The notes under the pieces were generated by a model, which had not been told where the DNA came from, did no database searches, and worked only from the letters and a program-made list of their open reading frames with translations. Made by a program: the position numbers and the translations under genes. From Paenibacillus nanensis (lineage in GTDB: Bacteria; Bacillota; Bacilli; Paenibacillales; Paenibacillaceae), in assembly GCF_003583765.1 (NCBI RefSeq), contig NZ_QXQA01000013.1, positions 124,001 through 188,000 on the forward strand: DNA of 64,000 nucleotides, in the 5' to 3' direction. This document shows positions 1 to 7,809 of this stretch, piece by piece (position 1 is the stretch's first letter; every line of letters begins with the position of its first letter).

Positions 1-439
1 GCGTCTTCTCCCACAGCTTGTTATCTGTCCGCGCAATGCGCTGTACGCACTCCGCCGGGTTCGGATACATCTCGTTCATCGCCTTCGTCTGCTGCTCTCT
101 TGCAATCGCAAGCTCGCTGCGGGTATCGGCAATGAATTGCAGGTACTTTTCTTCGCGTTCCTTCTTTTTCTTCTTGTACTTCTTAATCTGGGAGGCCGCA
201 GTTACCAGCGAGCCAATTAGCGTAAGAGTCGTCATCGCTATCGAGATAATGACCCATAAGGACCCCATTGTCATAGCAATGAAGATTGTGATAACCAGCA
301 TCACAATCGGTGTCACCAATATCCCGAACCAGCCGATCTCCGGCTTTTCGTTCATCGACGGCGGTCCGGGAACCTCCACTTCCCCCACGGGGAAGTCGGG
401 CAGAAATCTCGGCTGGCGGCTGAAATTTGTGTTCAACAA
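1..439 (-). CDS. EssC/YukB-type FtsK-SpoIIIE ATPase of type VII secretion (5' part only)
   Basis: Partial gene; the C-terminal end lies beyond base 1. About 146 residues are visible. An N-terminal segment with the EssC-like pattern FSRQPRFLPDFP, followed by EVEVPGPPS, precedes two transmembrane helices (about residues 37-56 and 61-82) and a lysine-rich coiled segment that begins the cytoplasmic part. EssC/YukBA is the membrane ATPase motor of the Bacillota type VII (ESX) secretion system. I chose TTG at 439 because GAGGTG (446-451) sits 6 bases upstream; GTG at 448 is the alternative. It starts just before the stop of the upstream propeller gene, so it is translationally coupled. Unlike many EssC proteins, no room exists for N-terminal FHA domains. 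The ATPase domains are not visible, so the call rests on the N-terminal pattern and the adjoining yukD. Confidence 0.72.
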   Translation of the reverse strand, partial: MLNTNFSRQPRFLPDFPVGEVEVPGPPSMNEKPEIGWFGILVTPIVMLVITIFIAMTMGSLWVIISIAMTTLTLIGSLVTAASQIKKYKKKKKEREEKYLQFIADTRSELAIAREQQTKAMNEMYPNPAECVQRIARTDNKLWEKT

Positions 440-449
440 CGTAAGCACC

Positions 450-1268
450 TCACAAAACGATTCTTGTCGCTTCCCCTCCGGCGAGCGGCAGTCGGTACCA
501 CTCCCTGTCGTGACAGTAATAGAGGGTGTCCCCTGCAATATGCAGGAAATCGGCGCTGTCCCCGGAAATTCGAATGCTTCTGCCGCTGGCCGGGTCGACG
601 CGGTAGATGCTGCGGTTGTTCAGAGCATTCGCGCAATAGACATATTCCCCGTCCGTATTCAGGCTCGCCGTCTGGATCCCGTCCAGCGCAACCGAATGGC
701 CGCCGTCCGTATCCATCAATGTCAGAGCGCCTTGCCGCTTGTGGTCAGAGAAGACCAGCCGGCCTCCGGCATAGAGGAGCTGGAGGCCCGCAGCGTCCGT
801 GATCAGCTCGTGATACGAGCCGTCCGAGTCGCTGCGCTTAATCCCTCTTGGCGTGGAATAATACAAGCGGCCCTCCGCCCAAACATAGCCCCAAACCTTC
901 TCCTCCGCGACCGCTTGCTCCTCCCGGCCGTCCAGGCGGCGCCGGTACAGCCGCTGGCTGCTTTCTTCAATGTAGTAGAGCCAGTCTCCGCGCAGCTGAA
1001 GCTGGCAGCAAGGCTTGTTCACAAGCGGCTCTTCGCGCAATGTGCCGAGCTCCAGCCGGTAAACGGCGTGGCGCCTTCTTTGATCGCTGTAGTAGACGGC
1101 CTCGCCGTCAACATTCATATCCCATAATAGGCCGGCGGATAGTACCCGGGCCGGTTCATCCGAATGAAGCTGCAGCATGTAAGTGCCGGAACCGCCCTTC
1201 CTATCCGTTAGCAACAGGCGGTCGTCGATCTGAAGCACCAGACCGCCGTTCTGAATGTTTGCATTCAT
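450..1268 (-). CDS. DUF5050-like beta-propeller protein in T7SS operon
   Basis: 272 residues with repeated units of the type Y-x-x-D/N-x-G plus a YYSD or LYYS strand, about every 40 residues (for example VYYSDQ, LYYIEES, LYYSTPRG, LVFSDHK, VYCANA, TLYYCHD). This pattern is that of DUF5050 or LDL-receptor-like six-bladed propellers. No signal peptide or membrane helix is seen, so it is probably cytoplasmic. It lies between yukD and essC in the same operon, 15 bases after yukD, and probably plays an accessory or scaffold role in type VII secretion. ATG at 1268 was preferred over ATG at 1274 because AAGGAG is 7 bases upstream of the former and overlaps too closely with the latter. Function is inferred from fold and context only. 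Confidence 0.75.
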   Translation of the reverse strand: MNANIQNGGLVLQIDDRLLLTDRKGGSGTYMLQLHSDEPARVLSAGLLWDMNVDGEAVYYSDQRRRHAVYRLELGTLREEPLVNKPCCQLQLRGDWLYYIEESSQRLYRRRLDGREEQAVAEEKVWGYVWAEGRLYYSTPRGIKRSDSDGSYHELITDAAGLQLLYAGGRLVFSDHKRQGALTLMDTDGGHSVALDGIQTASLNTDGEYVYCANALNNRSIYRVDPASGRSIRISGDSADFLHIAGDTLYYCHDREWYRLPLAGGEATRIVL

Positions 1269-1283
1269 AGCCATGCTCCTTCA

Positions 1284-1514
1284 TTAGACAAGCGTGAGCA
1301 AGGCGCCATGCGTAACGCCTTCCTGCTCCAATGTCCGACCGAGATTCAGTATGCGGCCAAGCGGCTCCGCTTGAAGCCTCCATTCGCTCCCCGAAGGAGA
1401 ACCGATCGCTTCATGCAGAATCTCGATCAGCTCCTCTGCCGTAACAAAGAGCGGAACCTTCAAATCGACCGGCTCGCCGCTTCCATATTGGAAAGAGATC
1501 ATGATATAATCCAT
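1284..1514 (-). CDS. yukD: YukD/EsaB ubiquitin-like T7SS protein
   Basis: 76 residues, the normal size for YukD/EsaB. The protein begins MDYIMISFQYGSGEPVDLKV and shows the ubiquitin-like pattern: a beta hairpin, the helix VTAEELIEILHEAI, then a C-terminal strand with the motif LEQEGVTHGALLTLV that is typical of the family. YukD is a small cytoplasmic accessory of the Bacillota type VII secretion system and does not have a conjugatable tail. The start is supported by GAGGAG 6 bases upstream. It sits 10 bases downstream of the TadE-like gene and 15 bases upstream of the propeller gene, so pilus genes and T7SS genes appear to share a transcript. Confidence 0.85.
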   Translation of the reverse strand: MDYIMISFQYGSGEPVDLKVPLFVTAEELIEILHEAIGSPSGSEWRLQAEPLGRILNLGRTLEQEGVTHGALLTLV

Positions 1515-1524
1515 ATCCTTCTCC

Positions 1525-2016
1525 TCAATTCTTCACCGTAAGAACGTAACGGCGTTCGGTCTCCAGCTGATAATCCAAAGCCGGATTCATCTCCTCCACC
1601 GTTCGCATTAACTGTGTCTTGAACTTGTAAGCCGCTTCGGCACGTATCGTCACTTCCGATACCAGACCTTCCTCCCGCTCCACTTCGTTGAAGTCGAACT
1701 CAACCGTAAACGCGTTAAACTTGCCGTCAATCGATTCATACTTGATCGCATTGCCGGTCGACGAGCTCTCCGATAGATTCATAACATCCTCGAAAGCCTC
1801 GGAGAAATAGTCCTTGAACCTCTCCTCATCCATATCCGCGTCCAGATTGCGTATGCCTTCGAATTCAAGCGCCCGGTCCTTGGCCACCCGGCTGGCATTG
1901 CGGATCGCCGAATCCATAACGATCTTCTCGCGGTAGACGACCGCCATCTCGACAAGAGGCACCAGAATGAGAGACGCGAAAAGAATCGTTAATATTCCAT
2001 AGGCCACCATTCTCAC
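1525..2016 (-). CDS. TadE-like minor pilin
   Basis: 163 residues. A single N-terminal transmembrane helix (about residues 4-27, VAYGILTILFASLILVPLVE) is followed at once by VVYREKIVMDSAIRNASRVA, the typical amphipathic start of TadE/TadF pseudopilins. The rest is an acidic, soluble domain expected outside the membrane. TadE-like proteins are minor components of Flp/Tad pili. It follows another pseudopilin gene by 15 bases. The GTG at 2016 and the ATG at 2010 are both possible starts. Downstream yukD follows after 10 bases. Confidence 0.72.
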   Translation of the reverse strand: MRMVAYGILTILFASLILVPLVEMAVVYREKIVMDSAIRNASRVAKDRALEFEGIRNLDADMDEERFKDYFSEAFEDVMNLSESSSTGNAIKYESIDGKFNAFTVEFDFNEVEREEGLVSEVTIRAEAAYKFKTQLMRTVEEMNPALDYQLETERRYVLTVKN

Positions 2017-2031
2017 AATCGCTTCATCCCA

Positions 2032-2529
2032 TCAGTTCTCGTAATAAGGCAGATCCTTGTAATGCTTAAGTCCCGTCGTCTTCATCTCGAAGGAAACAGG
2101 GATATCTCTCGAATATTCCTTGCCCCATAATTTCACCGTGAGCGGATAAACCGCGGAAATCTTCACATAAATCGGCTCGCCCCGCTGCTGGTAAGGCTTA
2201 TCGGAGTCGTTGGCATAATCGCTGTAATCCTCGGTATAGACCGTCGAAATGGCGCTGTCCCCCGCATAGGTGTAGTTCTCCGACTTGTGGACCCAAATCT
2301 CGATATCGTCCTTCCGCTTGGAGAAAATCGGCCTCTCTTCCAGCGAGTCCTTGATGTCCTCGTAATTCGCCTTGGACAAGTAGTTGTCGGTAGCCGCAAC
2401 CTGCGAGACGTAATAGGTCTCCGACACCAGCGTCAAATACCAAGGGAAGAAAAAGGCCATGTTGGTCAGCAAGACAATAACGATCGACGTAATGATTGTA
2501 ATAAGAAAAGCTTTTGCTATTCCTTGCAA
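2032..2529 (-). CDS. TadE/F-like pseudopilin of Tad pilus
   Basis: 165 residues. One N-terminal membrane helix (AFLITIITSIVIVLLTNMAF) followed by FPWYLTLVSETYYVSQVAAT and an extracytoplasmic domain rich in Tyr and Asp. The topology matches TadE/TadF minor pilins, although the sequence is diverged. TTG at 2529 was chosen because GAGGTG lies 6 bases upstream; the GTG at 2538 belongs to that Shine-Dalgarno itself. It follows the Flp pilin gene and precedes the second TadE-like gene, which supports a pilus role. Exact subfamily is uncertain. Confidence 0.62.
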   Translation of the reverse strand: MQGIAKAFLITIITSIVIVLLTNMAFFFPWYLTLVSETYYVSQVAATDNYLSKANYEDIKDSLEERPIFSKRKDDIEIWVHKSENYTYAGDSAISTVYTEDYSDYANDSDKPYQQRGEPIYVKISAVYPLTVKLWGKEYSRDIPVSFEMKTTGLKHYKDLPYYEN

Positions 2530-2540
2530 TGAGGTCACCT

Positions 2541-2762
2541 CTAGGTATTGCTGCTAATGTTGCTTCCAATCAGCTCCATAAACTGGTCCCAAATTTCTTC
2601 CACCCACGTTCCCATGTTGCCTGAGATCGCGGTAACGACAAATCCGATGACAACAATAACCGCCACAGTCGCCGCGATCTGTTTAATACCGAACTCTCCT
2701 CTTTCGTCCTCGACAAATCTTTGGACAAGACCTTCATTGCAATTGTTCTTGTTTTTGCTCAT
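2541..2762 (-). CDS. Flp/Fap-type major pilin
   Basis: 73 residues. A charged N-terminal tail ends in VEDERGEFGIKQIAATVAVI, where a Gly-Glu-Phe motif followed by a hydrophobic helix (about residues 25-50) resembles the prepilin peptidase site of Flp pilins (G/xxxxEF or similar). The helix is followed by a short tail ending in a Ser/Asn-rich C-terminus. Flp pilins are the main subunit of Tad pili. ATG at 2762 was preferred to ATG at 2777 because GGAGG sits 8 bases upstream of the former and overlaps the codons after the latter. It lies right after tadC. No prepilin peptidase gene is in the window. Confidence 0.7.
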   Translation of the reverse strand: MSKNKNNCNEGLVQRFVEDERGEFGIKQIAATVAVIVVIGFVVTAISGNMGTWVEEIWDQFMELIGSNISSNT

Positions 2763-2787
2763 TTTCTGTTCCTCCATATCAATAAAT

Positions 2788-3669
2788 TTATTGGAATAAG
2801 GTCAGCGATCCCATGATCGTAAATAAGTAGTAGAGCGCAATATAAATGCCTAGCACGGCAATTAGCACAAATTGGATGCGAGCGTTAGAACGCTCCCGTC
2901 TCTGCAGCTCGTCTTCCAGCGTCTTCACCCGGAAGCTGTCGAGCTCGTTTTTCAAATAAGCCATCTGCGACACGTTGTCGTATCCTTTCAGACGGGTCTC
3001 CATGATATCGCAAAACTTGATGATGTAATGAAGCGGCACGCGCTTCTTCAGCTTCTTCAGCGCGTATTCTTCGCCGAATTCGATGTTGTCCAGCATAACG
3101 CCGAGCTCTTCGCCGATGTCCGGGTTGGCGTTCGGCAAATAATCCTTCACGACGTCGGCCAGATGAATATTGACCGACTTCGAATATTGGTAATAGACCA
3201 TGCTGTAGAACGCGGGAAAATCGACGGCTATATTTTTGTTTTTCTTTACAATTTTTTTCTCGAGCTCATCGACCGGGTACAGCCAGCCGAGTATAATAAA
3301 AATCGCGGTTGCGCAGCCGAGCAAAATGTTAACTTTAAGCATGATTAAAGCCGCGATAACGGCAGCTCCCGCATACAAAATCTGCTCGACTCGAATCTCT
3401 TCGGGCTTCACCGGCATATCCAGCCGGTCCAGCATCTTCTTCAGCCTCACCCTTTCCCCCGTGCTCAGCAGGTATCTCCCATACTTCACCGCCATCTTCT
3501 GCTTCCACAGTCGGTACTTCTGCCTTGACGCCTCCTTCTTGCGCTCCTTTAGGAACAGTCTGGCGCGCTTCTTCTGATTCCGGCTGACAGGCCTCATCAG
3601 CGGGAGCAGCAGCACCTTCACGATATAGAGAATGGCCAGCATCGCGACGAGCTTTGACAGAAAGATCAT
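2788..3669 (-). CDS. tadC: TadC-like type II secretion F domain protein
   Basis: 293 residues. An N-terminal helix (FLSKLVAMLAILYIVKVLLL), a long basic segment, two central membrane helices (about residues 99-135), a cytoplasmic T2SSF helical domain and a last helix near the C-terminus (VLIAVLGIYIALYYLFTIMG). This is the inner-membrane platform of Tad pili, which works with TadB and the TadA ATPase. ATG at 3669 overlaps the tadB stop codon as ATGA and has a purine-rich GGGAGAAGGGGG upstream; a longer start at 3732 would run far into tadB. The tight coupling shows co-expression with tadB. Confidence 0.82.
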   Translation of the reverse strand: MIFLSKLVAMLAILYIVKVLLLPLMRPVSRNQKKRARLFLKERKKEASRQKYRLWKQKMAVKYGRYLLSTGERVRLKKMLDRLDMPVKPEEIRVEQILYAGAAVIAALIMLKVNILLGCATAIFIILGWLYPVDELEKKIVKKNKNIAVDFPAFYSMVYYQYSKSVNIHLADVVKDYLPNANPDIGEELGVMLDNIEFGEEYALKKLKKRVPLHYIIKFCDIMETRLKGYDNVSQMAYLKNELDSFRVKTLEDELQRRERSNARIQFVLIAVLGIYIALYYLFTIMGSLTLFQ

Positions 3670-4649
3670 TTCGCGCCGCCCCCTTCTCCCAGATTGCCCT
3701 GCAGCATTTGCGTTCTCGCAAAGCTTAGACAAATGATGCTGACCAAGGACGTGTTGATGACTTTTCCTGCATTGGTGCCGAGCATAAATTCGCGAAAGCC
3801 TTCAACGGACAAGGCATAAAGGAAAAAGAGCACGATGATTGCCGTCTTAATCAGGAAATCCCGGTTCATTTTGCGGAAAATTCGGTCCTTCTTGCTGTTG
3901 AGCTCCCGCAGCACCGCGTTCTCGTCGACGATATCCAGGAAAATATCCGCCATCCCCTTGCGCTCGTTATATTCGAACACAATCGCTTTCTTCGTGAAGT
4001 TATCGAACTTCGGGCCAAGCTGCCGGTTCAGCAGCAGGATCGCCTGCTTGAAGGAGTATCCGTTGCTTTCGCAATTGTCGATGAACTGCTGGAAGTACGG
4101 CCGGATGTTCGGGCTAATATACTCGTCGCTTTCCATCACCTTCTTAATCGCCACAAGCACGCCTTCCCGGGCAAGCGGGCAAATAATGTCCTCCGCATCC
4201 ATAATGTTCTCAAGCCGCTCCGACTTGATCGAGCGCGACTGCATGACGAAGAAGGTGAGCATGCCGATAAAAATCGAAACCGTGATAACGACGGACAGCG
4301 TCACATTATTCAGCAGCACGATGACAACAAGCGTAACGACCGCGAACAAAATACATAGCAGCGAGGTAAAGCTCTCCAGCGTAAACGGCATATTGAAGTC
4401 CAGAATGAGCCCTTCCACCAGCCGGTTGTATTTCGCGTAAATATTTTCCTTCTGAACGACGATCCGCTCGCGCTTGATCCGGTCCACATACCGCTTCGTG
4501 TTGTACCGCCCGAGATGCTCGGCGATCGTATCCGCGATATCCAGGATGAAGCGAAGCGACCCGCCGAAGAAGCGGACGTTAAACATCACATTGATCAGGA
4601 TAAAAGCGGCGGCGCCCAGCAGCAGACTAATCGTAAAAGTCGTATTCAT
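3666..4649 (-). CDS. tadB: TadB-like type II secretion F domain protein
   Basis: 327 residues. It begins MNTTFTISLLLGAAAFILIN, then shows two middle helices (near LLCILFAVVTLVVIVLLNNV and TVSIFIGMLTFFVM), a T2SSF cytoplasmic domain and a final helix pair (TAIIVLFFLYALSVEGF and TSLVSIICLSFAR). It is the second platform protein of Tad pili. ATG at 4649 gives a 23-base overlap with the end of tadA and has GAGGTG 10 bases upstream; the longer frame to 4694 lies inside tadA and is not preferred. Confidence 0.8.
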   Translation of the reverse strand: MNTTFTISLLLGAAAFILINVMFNVRFFGGSLRFILDIADTIAEHLGRYNTKRYVDRIKRERIVVQKENIYAKYNRLVEGLILDFNMPFTLESFTSLLCILFAVVTLVVIVLLNNVTLSVVITVSIFIGMLTFFVMQSRSIKSERLENIMDAEDIICPLAREGVLVAIKKVMESDEYISPNIRPYFQQFIDNCESNGYSFKQAILLLNRQLGPKFDNFTKKAIVFEYNERKGMADIFLDIVDENAVLRELNSKKDRIFRKMNRDFLIKTAIIVLFFLYALSVEGFREFMLGTNAGKVINTSLVSIICLSFARTQMLQGNLGEGGGAK

Positions 4650-6102
4650 CCGATGCGTACACCTCTGTTTCGTCCTCCGCCGGATCGCTTGCAAAAAACG
4701 CGAAGCGGCTTCGCTTGATGCCCGCCTTCAGCATCGCCTGCTGAATGGTTTCGGACAGCTTGCCGACCCGGCGGTGCTTTCCGACAATTCGTATCTTCTT
4801 TTTGCCGTCCACCGTTTCTTCCAGAACATCCTCGCAATCGAACCGATAGATGGGATTAATAATCGGCTCCAGCCCCTGCGAGCCCATTACCTCGGAGATC
4901 GCGGTCACCTTCCGCGTGCCGTCCGCCAGCTTCTCCTGGAATATAACGAACTTAACGGCGCTGCATATATTGCGGAGCGCAAGCTCGGCCGGCTCGTTCG
5001 AAATCATCAAGTAGGCGGTCAGGAACCGGTAGATCGCTTCCTTGTCTCCTTCGGCGTGAAGCGTGGAGAAGAAGTAGTGCCCCGTCTGCGCCGCCCGCAG
5101 CGCTGTCGCAAATTCACCCGGCGTCCGGAGCTCCCCCGGTCCAATCCAGTGAGGCGATTGCCGCATCGCGTTGATGAGCAAATTCTCCATGGTAGCCGGA
5201 CTGGAATCATCGTCATCGGGAACCGATTCGTATTGCAGCACGTCGTTCAGAATCCGCCCGTGGACACTGCCGCCCTCCCGCTGCTGCAGCCGCATCTCCG
5301 ACGGGTTCTCGATCGTGATAATACGGGACATCGGATTAATCTCTTTGACAAGAATCTCGTTCAGCGTCGTCTTCCCGCTCCCCGTCGGACCGACCGTTAT
5401 CCAGGACGAGTCGGACTTCGGAATCAGCGAGAGCAGCCGGTACATGTTGACCGAAAACGACTCGTTCTCGATCAGCGCCTTCGGCGAAATGCTTTTCTTG
5501 TTGAACTTCCGGATGACGAAGGCCGGGTTGTCGTACGGCGAGATGCCCGCATGGGTCGCATTGACCCGGAAGCCCTCGATCGTCCTCGCGTTGACCATCG
5601 GAATTTTCGGCGTCAGCCTAACCTTCGACACGCCGACCAGCTTGGAGATGATCCGCTCCATATGCTCGCGGTCCGAGAAGGAATGGTCCCACCGAATCGA
5701 CCGGCCGCCGCTCTCCACGAAGATCTGGTCCGGCCCGTTCGCCCGAATTTCATCGATCGTCGGATCTTCCATCGCTCGCGTGATGGGACCGTAATGCGTA
5801 ATCTCGTCGATCAGAGCGCTCTTCAGCTGAACCAGGTCATAATAGCCCTCCACGATGGGCTGCTGGGAATCCACGAATTCGTTGATATAGGCTTTGGTCA
5901 TCTCCCGCTTCCGGACGGGGTCATTTTCTCTCCGGAACGCGTGCGTGGTCACCTTCGTGATATATTTCTGGCACAGCTCCAGCGCTTCTTCGAAATGAAT
6001 CGTCGTATATTTGCTTTTCTGCTCCTCAGCAGCATCCTCCGTCGTCTGGGATTGAAGATGGACGCGCTGCTGCATGTCGCTCACTTTGCCTCGTGTTAGC
6101 AT
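4627..6102 (-). CDS. tadA: TadA/CpaF-family pilus assembly ATPase
   Basis: 491 residues. It has the secretion-ATPase core: an N-terminal domain with DEIRANGPDQIFVESGG, then the Walker A box GPTGSGKTT at about residues 238-246, an Asp box region, and the His-box-like SPHWIGPGELRTPGEFATAL followed by GHYFFSTLHAEGD. This family powers assembly of Flp/Tad pili. Note that the usual ILVGEVRG of the Walker B region appears here as WIGPGELR. ATG at 6102 has AAGGAGGG upstream at good distance, and the upstream tadZ-like stop lies within the same ribosome site region. The gene overlaps tadB by 23 bases. Confidence 0.87.
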   Translation of the reverse strand: MLTRGKVSDMQQRVHLQSQTTEDAAEEQKSKYTTIHFEEALELCQKYITKVTTHAFRRENDPVRKREMTKAYINEFVDSQQPIVEGYYDLVQLKSALIDEITHYGPITRAMEDPTIDEIRANGPDQIFVESGGRSIRWDHSFSDREHMERIISKLVGVSKVRLTPKIPMVNARTIEGFRVNATHAGISPYDNPAFVIRKFNKKSISPKALIENESFSVNMYRLLSLIPKSDSSWITVGPTGSGKTTLNEILVKEINPMSRIITIENPSEMRLQQREGGSVHGRILNDVLQYESVPDDDDSSPATMENLLINAMRQSPHWIGPGELRTPGEFATALRAAQTGHYFFSTLHAEGDKEAIYRFLTAYLMISNEPAELALRNICSAVKFVIFQEKLADGTRKVTAISEVMGSQGLEPIINPIYRFDCEDVLEETVDGKKKIRIVGKHRRVGKLSETIQQAMLKAGIKRSRFAFFASDPAEDETEVYASDEYDFYD

Positions 6103-6118
6103 CGCTTCGTCTCCCTCC

Positions 6119-6946
6119 TTATTGCTCGGCAAGCTGCTTGACGAGCCGCTGCATTTCCTTCATGAACTGGCGGTTGAACAACGCATTGTCCTTGACGTAA
6201 AGCTTGCCTTTATTCGCTCTGGCAATCCCGTCCTTCACGTAAGGGAAAGCCATAACGATGTTGAGCCCCATTTCCTTGAACACGTCGAAGTCGTAATCGA
6301 TATTTTGCAAATTCATCATGATCACGTTCGTGAACTTCGCCGTACTAATGCCGACGGAAGAGGCGAAATCCAGCAGCTTTGCCATATTGATCGAGGCGTC
6401 CATCCGCTCCGTCGCCGTGAAGAAGCCGATATGGCAGGACTTCATGGCGCCGAGGCAGAACTCGAGCGGCGGAATGTTCGGAATATCGATCAGCACGATA
6501 TCGAAAATCTGCTTCAGCGTGCCGAGCACCCGCTCCAGATGCTCGAAATCGAAATCGAAATATTCCTCCATCAAATCCTGCGGGCTTGGAGACAGCAGGA
6601 ACAGCCGGTCGTACTTGGTCGTCTGTATTTCCTCGCGAATGTCGACCTTATCGCTTTTCAGCACCTTAATGAGTCCGCTTGACTTCTTCGGCGGCGCGCA
6701 ATCCACATAGTGATAGAGGTTCGGATAAAAGACTTTGAGATCCACGATGCACGTATTGAGCCCCTTCTGAGCGAGCAGATAGCCCAGGTTGCTGATAAGC
6801 ATCGCATTATCCACCCCGTCGCAAGCGGGCATAAAACCAATGAGGTTATAAATCAATTTGCTTTCCAGAAGCTCCGCGCCGATGAGATCCTTGGACGAAA
6901 TCTTGGAGAAAATGCCGTCTACTACTTCTGTTGATCGTCGATCCAT
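6119..6946 (-). CDS. TadZ/CpaE-like MinD-fold protein (second copy)
   Basis: 275 residues of ParA/MinD fold. The region equal to the P-loop reads GFMPACDGVDNAMLISNLG, which lacks the glycine-lysine pattern of a nucleotide-binding loop, while the Walker-B-like strand FDIVLIDIPNIPP and the switch-like region ASINMAKLLDFAS are kept. TadZ/CpaE proteins place pilus machinery in the cell, and degenerate ATP sites are known among them. It overlaps the cpaB end by 25 bases and is followed by tadA. The start ATG at 6946 has GAGGTGG just upstream. It is the second MinD-like gene of the operon. Confidence 0.72.
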   Translation of the reverse strand: MDRRSTEVVDGIFSKISSKDLIGAELLESKLIYNLIGFMPACDGVDNAMLISNLGYLLAQKGLNTCIVDLKVFYPNLYHYVDCAPPKKSSGLIKVLKSDKVDIREEIQTTKYDRLFLLSPSPQDLMEEYFDFDFEHLERVLGTLKQIFDIVLIDIPNIPPLEFCLGAMKSCHIGFFTATERMDASINMAKLLDFASSVGISTAKFTNVIMMNLQNIDYDFDVFKEMGLNIVMAFPYVKDGIARANKGKLYVKDNALFNRQFMKEMQRLVKQLAEQ

Positions 6947-7809
6947 GATTCCACCTCTTTTTCAAGCGTCGGCAGCTGGTCCAGAATGATCGAGCTGTTC
7001 TTCCGGCTCAGAATCGTAATGAGGAAGGATTGATTCTCGAACCCTTGGTACTTGGCGAAATTGTTGATTTGCTCGCTGCTGCCCTCAAGAAGCAACGCCT
7101 TCGGCTTAATGCTGTCAATGAACTCTTCGCTCTTCATCACTTCCTGGCGCTTATCTTCGTCCAGCTTCTGCACTTCTTTGTAAACCTCGTAGATCGAGCG
7201 GCTGTTGCTGTTCAGCATATCCTTAATGACGATGCTGTCGAACAACACCTCCGTCTCCCTCACGGTAACGGTATCCGTGCTGGCCGGCATGTTCGGGTTG
7301 CCGCTTGCGGTGCTTACGTTTTTCTCACGGTCGTAGGACACCCGGATCCTTACGCGGTCTCCCGGCATGAGAATATCCCCGCCCACCTCGAGGAAGTTAT
7401 AAGGCAAAGTGAGCACTTCGTTCTCATCCGCAACCTCATACAGCCATTCGTTCTTAAGCGGCTTCTCGTCCGTCAGCTGATCCTTGTACAGAATGCTGCC
7501 CTTGCGCAAATAATATTTGGTCAGCTGATCCGTCACATTGTCCATATCCTCGGCCAATATCATGTCTTCGGTATATTCTTTTTCGATCAGGTTGTACGTC
7601 TCGATATTTTTGCTCGTCAGAGGGGCAAAGGCCGGAATGCCGTCATTGCTTTTCACCCGGATAACTTGAACGACGTTTTCGGCTTTCCTGCTCGCATTAT
7701 CGAGATACAGATAAGAGCTCACGACGACCAGCAGAGCAAATACAAAGGCCAATACTTTTTTGAACAAATTGCGGTTCGGCTTGGTGTTCTTCAGGGTGCT
7801 TAAATCCAC
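6922..7809 (-). CDS. CpaB/RcpC-like pilus assembly protein with SAF domain
   Basis: 295 residues. One N-terminal membrane helix (about residues 18-38, VLAFVFALLVVVSSYLYLDN) leads to a SAF-like domain (VQVIRVKSNDGIPAFAPLT to LRKGSILYKDQLTD) and a second beta-rich region with GDILMPGDRVRIRVSYDR. CpaB/RcpC proteins take part in Flp pilus assembly at the cell envelope. The start is GTG at 7809 with GGAGGGG upstream; it shares one base with the stop of the upstream gene (TAGTG), so translation is coupled. Confidence 0.75.
   Translation of the reverse strand: MDLSTLKNTKPNRNLFKKVLAFVFALLVVVSSYLYLDNASRKAENVVQVIRVKSNDGIPAFAPLTSKNIETYNLIEKEYTEDMILAEDMDNVTDQLTKYYLRKGSILYKDQLTDEKPLKNEWLYEVADENEVLTLPYNFLEVGGDILMPGDRVRIRVSYDREKNVSTASGNPNMPASTDTVTVRETEVLFDSIVIKDMLNSNSRSIYEVYKEVQKLDEDKRQEVMKSEEFIDSIKPKALLLEGSSEQINNFAKYQGFENQSFLITILSRKNSSIILDQLPTLEKEVESWIDDQQK

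Noticed and set aside
18-1127. 369-codon open frame on the plus strand
   Set aside because: Antisense to essC and the propeller gene; both minus-strand genes have ribosome sites and operon spacing.
4474-6099. 541-codon open frame on the plus strand
   Set aside because: It lies antisense over tadA and tadB, which have clear motifs; it has no ribosome site and its protein has no recognisable domain.
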